Below are positions 52,274-61,492 of a stretch of DNA of 64,000 bases, in pieces. Under the pieces are notes generated by a model. The model was not told the DNA's origin. It was given only the letters and a program-made list of their open reading frames with translations, and searched no databases. The translations under genes were made by a program, and so were the position numbers. The stretch covers positions 1,426,001 to 1,490,000 of the forward strand of contig OZ252236.1 of NCBI GenBank assembly GCA_965249455.1, read 5' to 3'. This stretch comes from Jiulongibacter sp024742395 (GTDB lineage Bacteria > Bacteroidota > Bacteroidia > Cytophagales > Spirosomataceae). Position 1 is the first letter of the stretch. Each line of letters starts with the position of its first letter.

Positions 52274-53614
52274 ATGGAAACAACATTTAACAAATCTTCT
52301 TCTACGAACGCTACACTTAAGGTGGTGGTATCTCCGGAAGATTATCAGGCAGACGTAGACAAAAAATTAAAAGAATACGCAAAAACTGCTCGTATTAAAG
52401 GCTTCAGACCTGGGCATGTGCCTTTAGGTTATGTGAAGAAATTGTACGGTAAAAGTTTATTAGTTGATACCGTTATTAATAAAGTTAGCGGTTCTGTTAA
52501 TGAGTACATTACCGAAAATAAGATAAGAGTAGTAGGTGATCCTATGCCAAACAATGAGGCCTATACCATTGATTGGGATAACGATAAAGAATTTACTTTT
52601 GAGTATGAAGTAGGAACGGCTTCTGATTTTGAAGTTGATATTGAGCAATTGCCGGCAATTGATAACTACGAAATTGAACCTTCTGAAGAGCAGGTTACAC
52701 AAGCCATTGAAGACCTTCAAAGGCGTCATGGTGTAGATCTTGAGCCAGAAGAAGCTGAGATTGGCGATTTGATTTTTGGAACTTTAAGACAAGAGTCTTC
52801 CGAGTTTGAATCAAAATCAGGTATACCTACAGACAAGGTGATTGAAGAGTCACAAAAACTATTTGTGGGTCTGGAGAAAGGGTCTAAAGTGACTTTTGAT
52901 ATTCAAAAGCTTTTTTCTACTGTTAAGGATTTAGGTTTTGCTACTGGTAAATCTGATGAAGATGCTGCAGCTCTTTCTGGTGAGTTTGAGTTTGAAGTAG
53001 ATAAAATCTCGAGAGTAACTCCAGCTAAAATTGATCAGGAGCTATTTGACAAAGCTTTGGGTGCTGGAGTAGCTTCTACTGAAGAAGAGTTTAAAGAGGC
53101 AGTAGTCAATATTATCAAAGAGAACTATAACAGAGAAAGTGGTTATCTTTTGGATTTTGATGTAGAGAAAACACTTCACGATAATATTAAGATTGACTTA
53201 CCCGAAGAATTTCTTAAAAAGTGGTTACTTGCTGTGAACGATGGCAAGGTGACTGAAGAAGATATTAATAATGAATTTGATGCTTTTACCCGAGGAGTTC
53301 GATTGGACTTAATTAAGTCTGAAATCGCCTTGAAAAATGAAATAAAAGTTGAGTATTCTGACGTTCTGGAAGAGGTAAAAAGTGAAATAAGAAATTATTT
53401 CGGTCCTCAGGCAGCAGGAATGGATGCTTTTATTGAGCAAATGGCTAAAAAGCAATTGGAAGACAATAAGGACAATGCTTTTAGAAACTATTACAACAAG
53501 GCTTTTGGCAGAGCTGTAATTGAATTTGCAAAAGGCAAAGTGAAAATTAACACCAAGTCTGTCAAAGTTGAAGAGTTTAATGAAATTGCAAAAGCAAAAT
53601 ATGAGGTAGCTTAG
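52274..53614 (+). CDS. tig: Trigger factor (ribosome-bound chaperone)
   Basis: 446 residues. N-terminal ribosome-binding domain with signature IKGFRPGHVPLGYVKKLYG (about 38-58), a middle domain of PPIase (FKBP-like) type with reduced conservation, and a long helical C-terminal domain. Full length. Binds nascent chains at the ribosome exit. Followed by clpP and clpX, the usual tig-clpP-clpX order, though here each gene has its own terminator and promoter-like box. Confidence 0.93.
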   Translation: METTFNKSSSTNATLKVVVSPEDYQADVDKKLKEYAKTARIKGFRPGHVPLGYVKKLYGKSLLVDTVINKVSGSVNEYITENKIRVVGDPMPNNEAYTIDWDNDKEFTFEYEVGTASDFEVDIEQLPAIDNYEIEPSEEQVTQAIEDLQRRHGVDLEPEEAEIGDLIFGTLRQESSEFESKSGIPTDKVIEESQKLFVGLEKGSKVTFDIQKLFSTVKDLGFATGKSDEDAAALSGEFEFEVDKISRVTPAKIDQELFDKALGAGVASTEEEFKEAVVNIIKENYNRESGYLLDFDVEKTLHDNIKIDLPEEFLKKWLLAVNDGKVTEEDINNEFDAFTRGVRLDLIKSEIALKNEIKVEYSDVLEEVKSEIRNYFGPQAAGMDAFIEQMAKKQLEDNKDNAFRNYYNKAFGRAVIEFAKGKVKINTKSVKVEEFNEIAKAKYEVA

Positions 53615-53635
53615 GCTAATCCTTAAATAGATTTT

Positions 53636-53670
53636 AAAGAAGCCGAAGCATAAGTTTCGGCTTCTTTGTT
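53636..53670 (+). terminator. Terminator after tig
   Basis: A 12-pair stem AAAGAAGCCGAA / TTCGGCTTCTTT with an eight-base loop, followed by a T-rich stretch. Confidence 0.88.
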
Positions 53671-53700
53671 TATACGAACCTCAAAGAATACTTTTTTGTT

Positions 53701-53708
53701 TACTTTTG
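53701..53708 (+). promoter_or_regulatory. -7 promoter box (TACTTTTG) of clpP
   Basis: TAnnTTTG match 20 bases before the clpP ATG, between the tig terminator and the gene; no well-spaced -33 box. Confidence 0.5.
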
Positions 53709-53728
53709 ACAAGAACTAACAATACAAC

Positions 53729-54400
53729 ATGAATTTCGGAGAAGAATTTAGAAAATACGCGGTACATCACCGTGGAATGAGTGGCCTTACAGTGGATGAC
53801 TACATGAAGCACAATGTAGAAAACATGACGGCCAATATTATTGAAGAGCGTCCTATGCGTTTTGCAGCCATTGACGTTTTCTCAAGATTAATAATGGATA
53901 GAATTATCTTTTTGGGTACGGGTATTGATGATCAAATAGCCAATATCGTAGTAGCTCAGCTGCTTTTCCTGGAGTCTGTTGATGCCAAGAAGGATATTTT
54001 AATGTACATCAATTCGCCAGGGGGGTCCGTTTATGCTGGTCTTGGTATGTATGATACTATGCAGTATGTAAGGCCTGAAGTAGCTACTATTTGTACTTCA
54101 TTGGCTGCTTCTATGGGTGCGGTGCTTCTAGCTGGTGGAGCTGCCGGTAAAAGGTCTGCTTTACCGCATGCTCGTGTAATGATTCACCAGCCAAGTGGTG
54201 GTGCACAGGGTCAATCCTCTGATATGGAGATTTCTGTGAAACAGATAATTGAGCTAAGGAAAGAGTTATATGAGATTCTTGCACAGCATACTGGTAAAAC
54301 ATACAAGCAAATTGAGAAGGATTCTGATAGAGACTACTGGATGAAAGCTGAGGCTGCGAAAAGCTATGGCTTGATAGATGAAGTGCTTTACAGGGACTAA
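53729..54400 (+). CDS. clpP: ATP-dependent Clp protease, proteolytic subunit ClpP
   Basis: 223 residues. Serine-protease triad visible: nucleophile in ICTSLAASMGAVLLAGG, His in ARVMIHQPSGG, Asp in the later VKQIIELRKELYE / DRDYWMKAEAAKSYG region. FSRLIMDRIIFLGTGI starts the core. Degrades proteins unfolded by ClpX or ClpA in the cytoplasm. Between tig and clpX. Confidence 0.97.
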   Translation: MNFGEEFRKYAVHHRGMSGLTVDDYMKHNVENMTANIIEERPMRFAAIDVFSRLIMDRIIFLGTGIDDQIANIVVAQLLFLESVDAKKDILMYINSPGGSVYAGLGMYDTMQYVRPEVATICTSLAASMGAVLLAGGAAGKRSALPHARVMIHQPSGGAQGQSSDMEISVKQIIELRKELYEILAQHTGKTYKQIEKDSDRDYWMKAEAAKSYGLIDEVLYRD

Positions 54401-54454
54401 TCTATTTTTATTGAACAACATACAAATTGGATTGTTTTTTGTCCTAATTATTTT

Positions 54455-54483
54455 GGGAGGGTGGCTTACCCTCCCTTTTTATT
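54455..54483 (+). terminator. Terminator after clpP
   Basis: A perfect eight-pair stem GGGAGGGT / ACCCTCCC with a five-base loop, followed by seven Ts. Confidence 0.88.
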
Positions 54484-54546
54484 CTTAAAATAGGGTCAAT
54501 ACCGCATTACTAACCCAAATATTCAACTGGATAAATGCGAAATGCG

Positions 54547-54554
54547 TACCTTTG
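54547..54554 (+). promoter_or_regulatory. -7 promoter box (TACCTTTG) of clpX
   Basis: TAnnTTTG match 20 bases before the clpX ATG; no good -33 seen. Lies after the clpP terminator. Confidence 0.5.
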
Positions 54555-54574
54555 TAAAATTTTAAATTCTAAAA

Positions 54575-55831
54575 ATGGCATATAAAGAGCCTTTTTGTTC
54601 GTTTTGCGGACGTAAAAAGAATGAAGTAGATCTTCTACTTTCGGGTACAGATGGTCATATCTGCAATCATTGTATAGTTCAGGGGCATGATCTTGTACAG
54701 CAGGAGCTTTTTGGAGTAAATACAAAAGGCAAAAAGAAGAAAAAATCAGAACTTCCTAAGTTCGAGTTAAAACCACCATTAGAACTTAAAGAATACCTTG
54801 ATGATTTTGTAATCGGGCAGGATGAAGCTAAAAAAGTGCTTAGTGTAGCGGTTTATAATCACTACAAGCGTTTAATGCAGCCTAATTCTGATGATGATGT
54901 AACAATAGAGAAATCTAATATTATCATGGTAGGAGAGACAGGTACTGGTAAGACTTTTCTGGCTCGTACAATAGCTAAAATGCTTCAGGTTCCTTTCGCC
55001 ATTGCAGATGCAACGGTTTTGACAGAGGCCGGGTATGTAGGAGAAGACGTAGAGAGTATCCTGAGTCGTTTATTGCAGTCGGCAGATTACAATGCCGAGC
55101 TTGCAGAAAGGGGAATTGTATATATTGACGAGATCGATAAAATATCACGCAAATCTGACAATCCATCTATAACACGTGATGTAAGTGGGGAAGGCGTTCA
55201 GCAGGGTCTTTTGAAATTATTAGAGGGTTCTATAGTAAGTGTGCCGCCTCAAGGAGGAAGGAAGCACCCTGAACAGCCGTTGGTACAGATCAATACGCAG
55301 AATATTCTTTTTATATGTGGCGGTGCATTTGATGGAATAGACAGGCATATTGGAAAGAGGATAAACAAAGCACCTATTGGTTTTTCTACAGATAAGAAAG
55401 TGAACAGAATTTGGGAGAATGACAATGTTCTCCGTTTTGTTACTCAGCAAGATTTAAAGTCTTTTGGGCTTATTCCCGAATTGATCGGTCGTCTTCCGCT
55501 TCTTACCTATTTGAATCCATTGGATAAGGAGACGTTAAAGAGGATTTTGGTAGAGCCAAAGAATTCATTGATAAAGCAATATAAAAAGCTTTTTGAAATG
55601 GAAGGGATCAAAATCAAATTTGAGGATGATGCGATGGACTACATCGTAGATCAGGCTGTTGTGTTCAATTTAGGTGCACGTGGCTTAAGGTCTATCTGCG
55701 AGGCAATCTTAACAGATGCGATGTTTGAACTTCCGTCAAAGAAGGATATAAAGGAATTTGTGGTGACTAAAGCCTATGCTGAGAAGAAGTTTGAGCACTC
55801 TTCTTACTATGAGTTAAAATTAGTGGCCTAA
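54575..55831 (+). CDS. clpX: ATP-dependent Clp protease, ATPase subunit ClpX
   Basis: 418 residues. N-terminal C4 zinc finger (CSFCGRKKNEV... ICNHC), Walker A GETGTGKTFLARTIA near residue 115, Walker B GIVYIDEIDKI, sensor region and IGRLP motif. Unfolds substrates and feeds them to ClpP. Full length and unambiguous. Confidence 0.98.
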   Translation: MAYKEPFCSFCGRKKNEVDLLLSGTDGHICNHCIVQGHDLVQQELFGVNTKGKKKKKSELPKFELKPPLELKEYLDDFVIGQDEAKKVLSVAVYNHYKRLMQPNSDDDVTIEKSNIIMVGETGTGKTFLARTIAKMLQVPFAIADATVLTEAGYVGEDVESILSRLLQSADYNAELAERGIVYIDEIDKISRKSDNPSITRDVSGEGVQQGLLKLLEGSIVSVPPQGGRKHPEQPLVQINTQNILFICGGAFDGIDRHIGKRINKAPIGFSTDKKVNRIWENDNVLRFVTQQDLKSFGLIPELIGRLPLLTYLNPLDKETLKRILVEPKNSLIKQYKKLFEMEGIKIKFEDDAMDYIVDQAVVFNLGARGLRSICEAILTDAMFELPSKKDIKEFVVTKAYAEKKFEHSSYYELKLVA

Positions 55832-55895
55832 GTCAATATCATTTAATTAAAATCAAGCGTTGGGTAAAAGTAAATTTTATCTGACGCTATTTTTT

Positions 55896-56447
55896 ATGCC
55901 TTTTCTAAAATTAATCATTAGTCTGGTTCTGATTTCGGGTATGTTGAGCTGCCGTTCTAACTATGCACTTTTTCAGGAGACATCTGTACCTAAATTTAAT
56001 AGACCAGCCAAAACTTTTGAGGGCTTAGAACTTAAAACCATCGCTACCAGGAATCCGGATTTAGAACCAGTTGAAATATCTGCAGAGGTTGAGGTAAAGC
56101 GTGTGAAAACTTTTTTCCCTGCTATCAATATAGAAAAGAAGAAAGTCATCATTCCTGAATTAACACCAGTTCAAATTAAGGCACCTTTTGTTCAGAAGGG
56201 CGATCCACAAGCAAAGGCAAAAGAAAAAAAGAAAAGGCAGAGGCAACGGTTTTGGCGTCAGTTTGGAAGTAACCTTCTATTGGGGACTGTATTTTTAGTA
56301 ATTGCCGTACTCTTGGCACTTATACATCTTCAGAGTTTATCCATTTTGTTTGGTGTTGCATCTATTTTATTCCTATTTTTTGGTTTCAGAAAGATTTTCA
56401 AAAAGAAAAGAAGACAGATTAGAAATCCATTTAAAAGGAATTTATGA
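55896..56447 (+). CDS. Lipoprotein with C-terminal membrane segments, unknown function
   Basis: 183 residues from the ATG at 55896 (MPFLKLIISLVLIS); a TTG at 55860 is the longer alternative. Lipobox LISGMLSC gives a lipid-anchored Cys. The middle is charged (VEVKRVKTFFPAINIEKKKV, KEKKKRQRQRFWRQFG), and two hydrophobic segments follow before a basic tail (FKKKRRQIRNPFKRN). No family recognised. Coupled to the next gene by an ATGA overlap. Confidence 0.7.
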   Translation: MPFLKLIISLVLISGMLSCRSNYALFQETSVPKFNRPAKTFEGLELKTIATRNPDLEPVEISAEVEVKRVKTFFPAINIEKKKVIIPELTPVQIKAPFVQKGDPQAKAKEKKKRQRQRFWRQFGSNLLLGTVFLVIAVLLALIHLQSLSILFGVASILFLFFGFRKIFKKKRRQIRNPFKRNL

Positions 56448-57166
56448 AAGTAATTTTACTCCACGGTTTTGGAGAGAACGCAGATATTTGGGATACTTTC
56501 TTACCTAACCTTCCCAAAGAGTTTGAATATATACTTCTTGATTACTCAAAAATAGCCTTTTGTCAAACAATTGATCAGTATGCTCAATGGGTTCAATCTG
56601 AGGTAGAGCAGCGAAAAATAACCCGCTTTACACTCATTGGCCATTCTATGGGCGGGTATATTTCATTAGCCTATGCTGAAAGGTATCCAGAATATTTAGC
56701 AGGCTTAGGCCTTTTTCATTCTACGGCTTTTGCAGATTCTGAAGAAAAGAAAAAAACAAGAGATAAAACTGCTGCATTTATTGAAAAAAAAGGAGCTGCA
56801 GTATTTATAGAAGGCTTCTTGCCTAATATGTACAGTGATGATTTTAAGAGGAAAAATGGGGTGTATATCAGGCAGCAACTAGATGATAACAAAAAACTGC
56901 CTGCAGAAGCTTTAATTCAGGCAACATTGGCAATGAAAGAACGGCCCGATAGGTCCGCTACTTTAAAATCACTCAATGTTCCAGTTCTTTTTGTGATTGG
57001 GAAAAAGGATAGTTTTATTCCTTTTGAAGACGCTTTAAGTCAGATTTCAATGTTAAAGAAGCCTTTTGTACTAATTCTGGATCATGTAGCACATGCAGGA
57101 ATGATGGAGGCTCCTCAAAGCTGTGCAGGAATTACTACCGACTTTTTGGAAGAATGTGATGCTTAA
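56444..57166 (+). CDS. Alpha/beta-fold hydrolase
   Basis: 240 residues. Start VILLHGFGENADIWDTFL, nucleophile elbow LIGHSMGGYISLAYAERYP (Ser near 67), acid in PVLFVIGKKDSFIP and His in LDHVAHAGMMEAP. Cytoplasmic esterase-like enzyme of unknown substrate. Overlaps the lipoprotein gene by four bases. Its TAA and the XerD-like gene's TAA on the other strand share the bases TTAA at 57163-57166. Confidence 0.88.
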   Translation: MKVILLHGFGENADIWDTFLPNLPKEFEYILLDYSKIAFCQTIDQYAQWVQSEVEQRKITRFTLIGHSMGGYISLAYAERYPEYLAGLGLFHSTAFADSEEKKKTRDKTAAFIEKKGAAVFIEGFLPNMYSDDFKRKNGVYIRQQLDDNKKLPAEALIQATLAMKERPDRSATLKSLNVPVLFVIGKKDSFIPFEDALSQISMLKKPFVLILDHVAHAGMMEAPQSCAGITTDFLEECDA

Positions 57167-58053
57167 GCTCTTGGGTGAAACTCCCGAATAGTTTGCTGTA
57201 AATATGCTCTATCTAGATGAGTGTAGATTTCTGTAGTTGTAATACTGGCATGTCCTAGCATTTCCTGAACGGCTCTTAGGTCTGCACCACCTTCAATCAG
57301 ATGTGTAGCAAAACTGTGACGAAAGGTATGGGGTGAAACCTCTTTATAGATTTCTGCCAATTTTGCTAAGTCCTTAATAATCAAGAAAATCATAACCCTG
57401 CTTAACTTCTTCCCTCTTCTGTTTAGGAATATGTAATCTTCATGCCCCCTTGCTATTTTTTGATGTGAACGTATGCTGTTAATGTATATTTGAGTGTGCT
57501 TAATGGCTTGTAAGCCAATAGGTACGAGCCTGGTCTTTTCTCCTTTTCCTGTTACTTGAACAAATCCCTCTTCAAAATGACAGTCACTTAATTTAAGTTC
57601 AATTAATTCAGTGACACGGAGTCCACAGCTATAAAGAACTTCTAAAATTGCCCTGTTTCGTATCCCTTCATCTGTTGAATGATCAATGGCTTCCATCATT
57701 CTCTCAATTTCATGGAAATGCAATACCTCCGGAATTTTTCTCATATTTTTTGGACTTTCTATAAGCTCGGTAGGGCTCTCAGTGAGATACTCTTCGAGCA
57801 AAAGAAATTTAAAAAAAGACTTCCATCCGCTTAACATTCTAGACTGTGAGGAGGGGTTAATACCAATATCGTTTAATTGAATAAGGATGTCTGAAATGAT
57901 TTCCGGAGTGATTTCGGAAGGTGAGTTTGCACTGGAATATTGTTGAAGTTTAGAAACATCACGAACATAAGCCTCAATACTATTCTTAGAAAGTGACCTT
58001 TCCAGATGTAAATAATTTATAAACTCGTTTGTGTAATGACTCCAGTTATTCAA
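57163..58053 (-). CDS. xerD: Tyrosine recombinase XerC/XerD
   Basis: 296 residues, as for Xer recombinases. SAM-like N-terminal core-binding domain (1-90), catalytic residues in order: Arg in LYSCGLRVTELIEL, Lys in VTGKGEKTRLVP, HTFRHSFATHLIEGGADLRAVQEML (His and Arg), GHASITTTEIYTH and Tyr. Resolves chromosome dimers at dif with FtsK, or acts as the single Xer of the genome. Convergent with the hydrolase. Confidence 0.92.
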   Translation of the reverse strand: MNNWSHYTNEFINYLHLERSLSKNSIEAYVRDVSKLQQYSSANSPSEITPEIISDILIQLNDIGINPSSQSRMLSGWKSFFKFLLLEEYLTESPTELIESPKNMRKIPEVLHFHEIERMMEAIDHSTDEGIRNRAILEVLYSCGLRVTELIELKLSDCHFEEGFVQVTGKGEKTRLVPIGLQAIKHTQIYINSIRSHQKIARGHEDYIFLNRRGKKLSRVMIFLIIKDLAKLAEIYKEVSPHTFRHSFATHLIEGGADLRAVQEMLGHASITTTEIYTHLDRAYLQQTIREFHPRA

Positions 58054-58212
58054 TTTTTTCCTCGGCTAGAAGCTGAAATTTAAAGATTCATAACTAATTC
58101 TAAATCTTTTTGAGACATATTTCGTTAATTGTGTGTCTTATGGCCGATAAATCCTATTTGTTGGCTGCTAACATGAGGTAGAAACTTTAAATAATTGTGG
58201 CTGGAACTTCCA

Positions 58213-58986
58213 ATGAATAAGCTTAAATCACATCTTGTTTTTTTATTGACCTTTGTGGTTTTGACCTCCAATGCACAATTAAAGAATAGCGAAGAAGAGT
58301 CAGATCAGAATGACTCAAAGTACTTTGCTTATGGTGTGACTACAAACACACATTCTGGTTTATTGGGTGGTTTTGTGTTTAGAAGCTCTACACCGATTGC
58401 CACAGGAAAAACGATGTCTGTTCATAGGTATATTGCCCTTGAAGCTGTTAATCTAAAGCATCCGAAGGAGAACTCAAGTCCTACACCTTTGGGCACAAAG
58501 TTTATTTATGGAAAGGTAAATTACTTTTTTGTTTTAAGGCCTGAATACGGCAGGGAGTGGTATTTCTTCAAAAAAAATGGAGAAAGCAGTATTGGTTTAA
58601 GCGGTATTCTGGCAGTTGGCCCCTCTATAGGTATCCAGAAACCATACTATATTAAATACGGCAGAGATATAAGTGAACAAGCGGTTTTAACACAGTATGA
58701 TCCTGATATTCATACGGATTTTAATAGTATCAGAGGGGCTGGCAGTATTTGGCAGGGATTTTTAAATAACGCTAAGATAAATCCCGGAATACACATCAAA
58801 GCTGCCACGAGTATTGATATGAGTACATTTGGCGATAATATTACCGGTTTTGAGTTGGGTACAACTTTGGAGTTGTTTTCGAAGGAACCTGAGATAATGT
58901 CGTCAAAACTTACAACAAACTCAAGGGCATATGCCACGGCATACCTAACTTTGTACTTCGGTAACAAAAGACTAATCAAGAAATAA
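58213..58986 (+). CDS. Putative outer-membrane or exported beta-barrel protein
   Basis: 257 residues from the ATG at 58213 (MNKLKSHLVFLL); a TTG at 58195 adds six residues. Signal peptide ends TSNAQ. The mature part alternates beta strands (FIYGKVNYFFVLRPEYGREWYF, YATAYLTLYFGNKRLIKK). No family recognised. Two bases before lipA on the same strand, so probably co-transcribed. Confidence 0.72.
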   Translation: MNKLKSHLVFLLTFVVLTSNAQLKNSEEESDQNDSKYFAYGVTTNTHSGLLGGFVFRSSTPIATGKTMSVHRYIALEAVNLKHPKENSSPTPLGTKFIYGKVNYFFVLRPEYGREWYFFKKNGESSIGLSGILAVGPSIGIQKPYYIKYGRDISEQAVLTQYDPDIHTDFNSIRGAGSIWQGFLNNAKINPGIHIKAATSIDMSTFGDNITGFELGTTLELFSKEPEIMSSKLTTNSRAYATAYLTLYFGNKRLIKK

Positions 58987-58988
58987 GC

Positions 58989-59858
58989 ATGTTAGAGGTT
59001 GAAGAAAAACCAGCAAGGGCCAAACGTCCTGATTGGTTACGAGTGAAATTGCCAATTGGTGAGAATTACAGAAAAGTAAGAGAAGTCGTAGATAAGAATA
59101 ATCTCCATACCATTTGCCAGTCGGGTAATTGCCCGAATATGGGAGAGTGTTGGGGAGAAGGTACTGCTACTTTTATGATATTGGGTAACATTTGTACACG
59201 AAGCTGTACTTTTTGTGCTGTGGCGACGGGAAGACCAACTGAATATGATGTAGAAGAGCCGCAACGAGTGGCAGAAGCCATCAAAACGATGGGTGTTAAG
59301 CATGCTGTTATTACTTCCGTAAATCGAGATGAATTAAAAGATAAAGGTGCAGAGGTTTGGTATCAAACAGTTGTGAAAACGAAGGAGCTCTCGCCAAGTA
59401 CAACAATTGAAACGCTAATTCCTGATACGAAATCTAACTGGGAGGCACTCTACAGGATGATTTCTGCTGGTCAGGAGGTAGTTTCTCATAATATGGAAAC
59501 TGTAGAAAGATTATACCGCCCTGTGAGGCCTCAAGCAAAGTATGCGAGGAGTTTAGAGCAAATTAGACGAACAAAGGAGTACGGCAAAAGAACTAAAACA
59601 GGGATCATGCTAGGTCTCAGTGAAACAAAAGAGGAGGTTTTTAAAGCCATGGATGATTTGGTTGAGAATGGTTGTGATATTTTAACATTAGGTCAATATC
59701 TTCAACCAACTAAAATGCATCATGAAGTGATTGAATTTATTCATCCTGATCTTTTCGAACTATATAAGGAAGAAGGTTTAAAAAGAGGTTTGAAATATGT
59801 TGAATCAGGTCCACTGGTCAGATCAAGCTATCATTCTGAACGACATGTGAATGTCTGA
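58989..59858 (+). CDS. lipA: Lipoyl synthase LipA
   Basis: 289 residues, radical-SAM enzyme. Auxiliary cluster cysteines in CQSGNCPNMGECW (about 42-54), radical-SAM motif CTRSCTFC (about 68-75), and the C-terminal RSSYHSE. Inserts two sulfurs into octanoylated protein lipoyl domains. No lipB nearby. Confident. Confidence 0.97.
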   Translation: MLEVEEKPARAKRPDWLRVKLPIGENYRKVREVVDKNNLHTICQSGNCPNMGECWGEGTATFMILGNICTRSCTFCAVATGRPTEYDVEEPQRVAEAIKTMGVKHAVITSVNRDELKDKGAEVWYQTVVKTKELSPSTTIETLIPDTKSNWEALYRMISAGQEVVSHNMETVERLYRPVRPQAKYARSLEQIRRTKEYGKRTKTGIMLGLSETKEEVFKAMDDLVENGCDILTLGQYLQPTKMHHEVIEFIHPDLFELYKEEGLKRGLKYVESGPLVRSSYHSERHVNV

Positions 59859-59869
59859 TATTAGAATTT

Positions 59870-59900
59870 AAAGGCCTGAAATATTTTCAGGCCTTTTATT
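59870..59900 (+). terminator. Terminator after lipA
   Basis: A 10-pair stem AAAGGCCTGA / TCAGGCCTTT with a seven-base loop, followed by a short T tract (TTATTTG). Confidence 0.82.
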
Positions 59901-60055
59901 TGTGACCCAAGATTATTAAGACTGGCGGATTCTCTGCTTAGGCCATAAAAAATAGATAAAAACTCTAATTTTGCCTTGTATTAAAGAAAAAATCACTTCC
60001 ATTTAAACTTTTGGCAAATAATTTGCATTTTTGTCCATCTAAATAGAAAAGAGAT

Positions 60056-60086
60056 TTTCAGGGTTAATTGAGGCCTGAAAGTTTCC
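60056..60086 (+). promoter_or_regulatory. Leader hairpin upstream of metK
   Basis: TTTCAGG / CCTGAAA form a seven-pair stem with an 11-base loop, then GTTTCCTTTTTT. The outer flanks AAAAG and CTTTT can also pair. The shape is like an attenuator or leader element 30 bases before metK. It does not match the SAM riboswitch consensuses I know. Confidence 0.4.
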
Positions 60087-60117
60087 TTTTTTACCAACCA
60101 ATTTAAAAGAAAAATTT

Positions 60118-61407
60118 ATGTCATATTTATTTACTTCGGAATCCGTTTCTGAAGGGCATCCTGATAAAGTTGCAGATCAGATATCTGATGCGTTAATTGA
60201 TAACTTCTTGGCTTTTGATCCTAATTCTAAGGTAGCTTGCGAGACATTAGTTACTACAGGTCAGGTAGTTTTGGCAGGAGAGGTAAATACAAAGACTTAT
60301 TTAGATGTACAGTCGATTGCGAGAGATGTAATTAAGAAAATTGGATATACCAAGGCAGAATATATGTTTGAAGCGAACTCTTGTGGAGTGATTTCTGCCA
60401 TTCATGAGCAATCTTCAGACATCAATCAAGGTGTTGATAGAAAATCAGAAGAAAGCTTTGAAGCCAAGGCCAATGCTCAGGGAGCGGGTGATCAGGGAAT
60501 GATGTTTGGCTATGCTACTACAGAAACAGATAATTATATGCCTCTGGCTCTTGATCTTTCGCATAAGATACTTCAGGAACTAGCTGAAATCAGGAGAGAG
60601 AATAAAAGGATTAAATACCTGAGACCAGATGCAAAATCACAGGTAACTATCGAGTATTCTGACAATAACAAGCCTGTAAGAATAGACACGATTGTTGTGT
60701 CTACACAGCATGATGATTTTGCAGAAGATGAAGAAATGTTAGCCAAAATTAAGTCTGACATAATTGATTATGTAATCCCTCGTGTAAAAAAGAAGCTTAA
60801 GCCTAGCTTGAAAAAGTTATTTACGGATGAGATTCAGTACCATATAAACCCTACCGGTAAATTTGTAATTGGTGGTCCTCATGGGGATACGGGTTTAACA
60901 GGTCGTAAAATCATAGTAGATACATATGGTGGAAAGGGAGCACATGGTGGTGGAGCTTTTTCGGGTAAAGATCCATCTAAGGTAGATCGTTCCGCTGCCT
61001 ATGCAACACGCCACGTTGCAAAGAATCTTGTTGCTGCTGGAGTAGCTTCAGAAGTGTTGGTGCAAGTTTCCTACGCAATTGGTGTAGCAAAACCTTGTGG
61101 TATTTTTGTTGATACCTATGGCACTGCAAAAGTAAAAGATGCAGAAGGAAAGAAAATGAAGGATGGTGAAATAGCGAAAATTGTCGAATCTATTTTTGAT
61201 ATGCGACCATATGCTATTGAACAAAGACTGAAACTAAGAACACCAATTTATTCAGAAACAGCTGCATATGGACATATGGGAAGAGAACCTAAGGTAGTAA
61301 CAAAGGTTTTTTCTAATGCAGGTCAGACCGCGGAGCAAACGGTAGAGCTCTTCACCTGGGAGAAGCTTGATTATATTGACAAGGTCAAAGAGGCTTTTGG
61401 ATTGTAA
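60118..61407 (+). CDS. metK: S-adenosylmethionine synthetase MetK
   Basis: 429 residues, full length. N-terminal SESVSEGHPDKVADQISDA, GAGDQGMMFGYAT, GGPHGDTGLTGRKIIVDTYGG and the Mg/K-binding residues are all present. Makes S-adenosylmethionine from methionine and ATP. Start ATG at 60118 is the family's usual start. Followed by a terminator. Confidence 0.98.
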   Translation: MSYLFTSESVSEGHPDKVADQISDALIDNFLAFDPNSKVACETLVTTGQVVLAGEVNTKTYLDVQSIARDVIKKIGYTKAEYMFEANSCGVISAIHEQSSDINQGVDRKSEESFEAKANAQGAGDQGMMFGYATTETDNYMPLALDLSHKILQELAEIRRENKRIKYLRPDAKSQVTIEYSDNNKPVRIDTIVVSTQHDDFAEDEEMLAKIKSDIIDYVIPRVKKKLKPSLKKLFTDEIQYHINPTGKFVIGGPHGDTGLTGRKIIVDTYGGKGAHGGGAFSGKDPSKVDRSAAYATRHVAKNLVAAGVASEVLVQVSYAIGVAKPCGIFVDTYGTAKVKDAEGKKMKDGEIAKIVESIFDMRPYAIEQRLKLRTPIYSETAAYGHMGREPKVVTKVFSNAGQTAEQTVELFTWEKLDYIDKVKEAFGL

Positions 61408-61428
61408 TATTTAAGCCTTATTAAATTA

Positions 61429-61461
61429 AAGCTCGTTGTCATTTGGCAATGAGCTTTTTTT
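61429..61461 (+). terminator. Terminator after metK
   Basis: A 10-pair stem AAGCTCGTTG / CAATGAGCTT (one G-T) with an eight-base loop and a run of Ts. Confidence 0.87.
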
Positions 61462-61492
61462 GTAAGTTCAATTGTCGGACTTTTGCACATCA

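Noticed and set aside
57163..58053. Xer gene as an integrase of a mobile element
   Set aside because: Length and motifs are those of chromosomal Xer; no attachment repeats, phage genes or composition break nearby.
60001..60117. SAM-I or SAM-II riboswitch before metK
   Set aside because: The hairpin and bases seen do not match the core motifs of either class; kept only as an unassigned leader structure.
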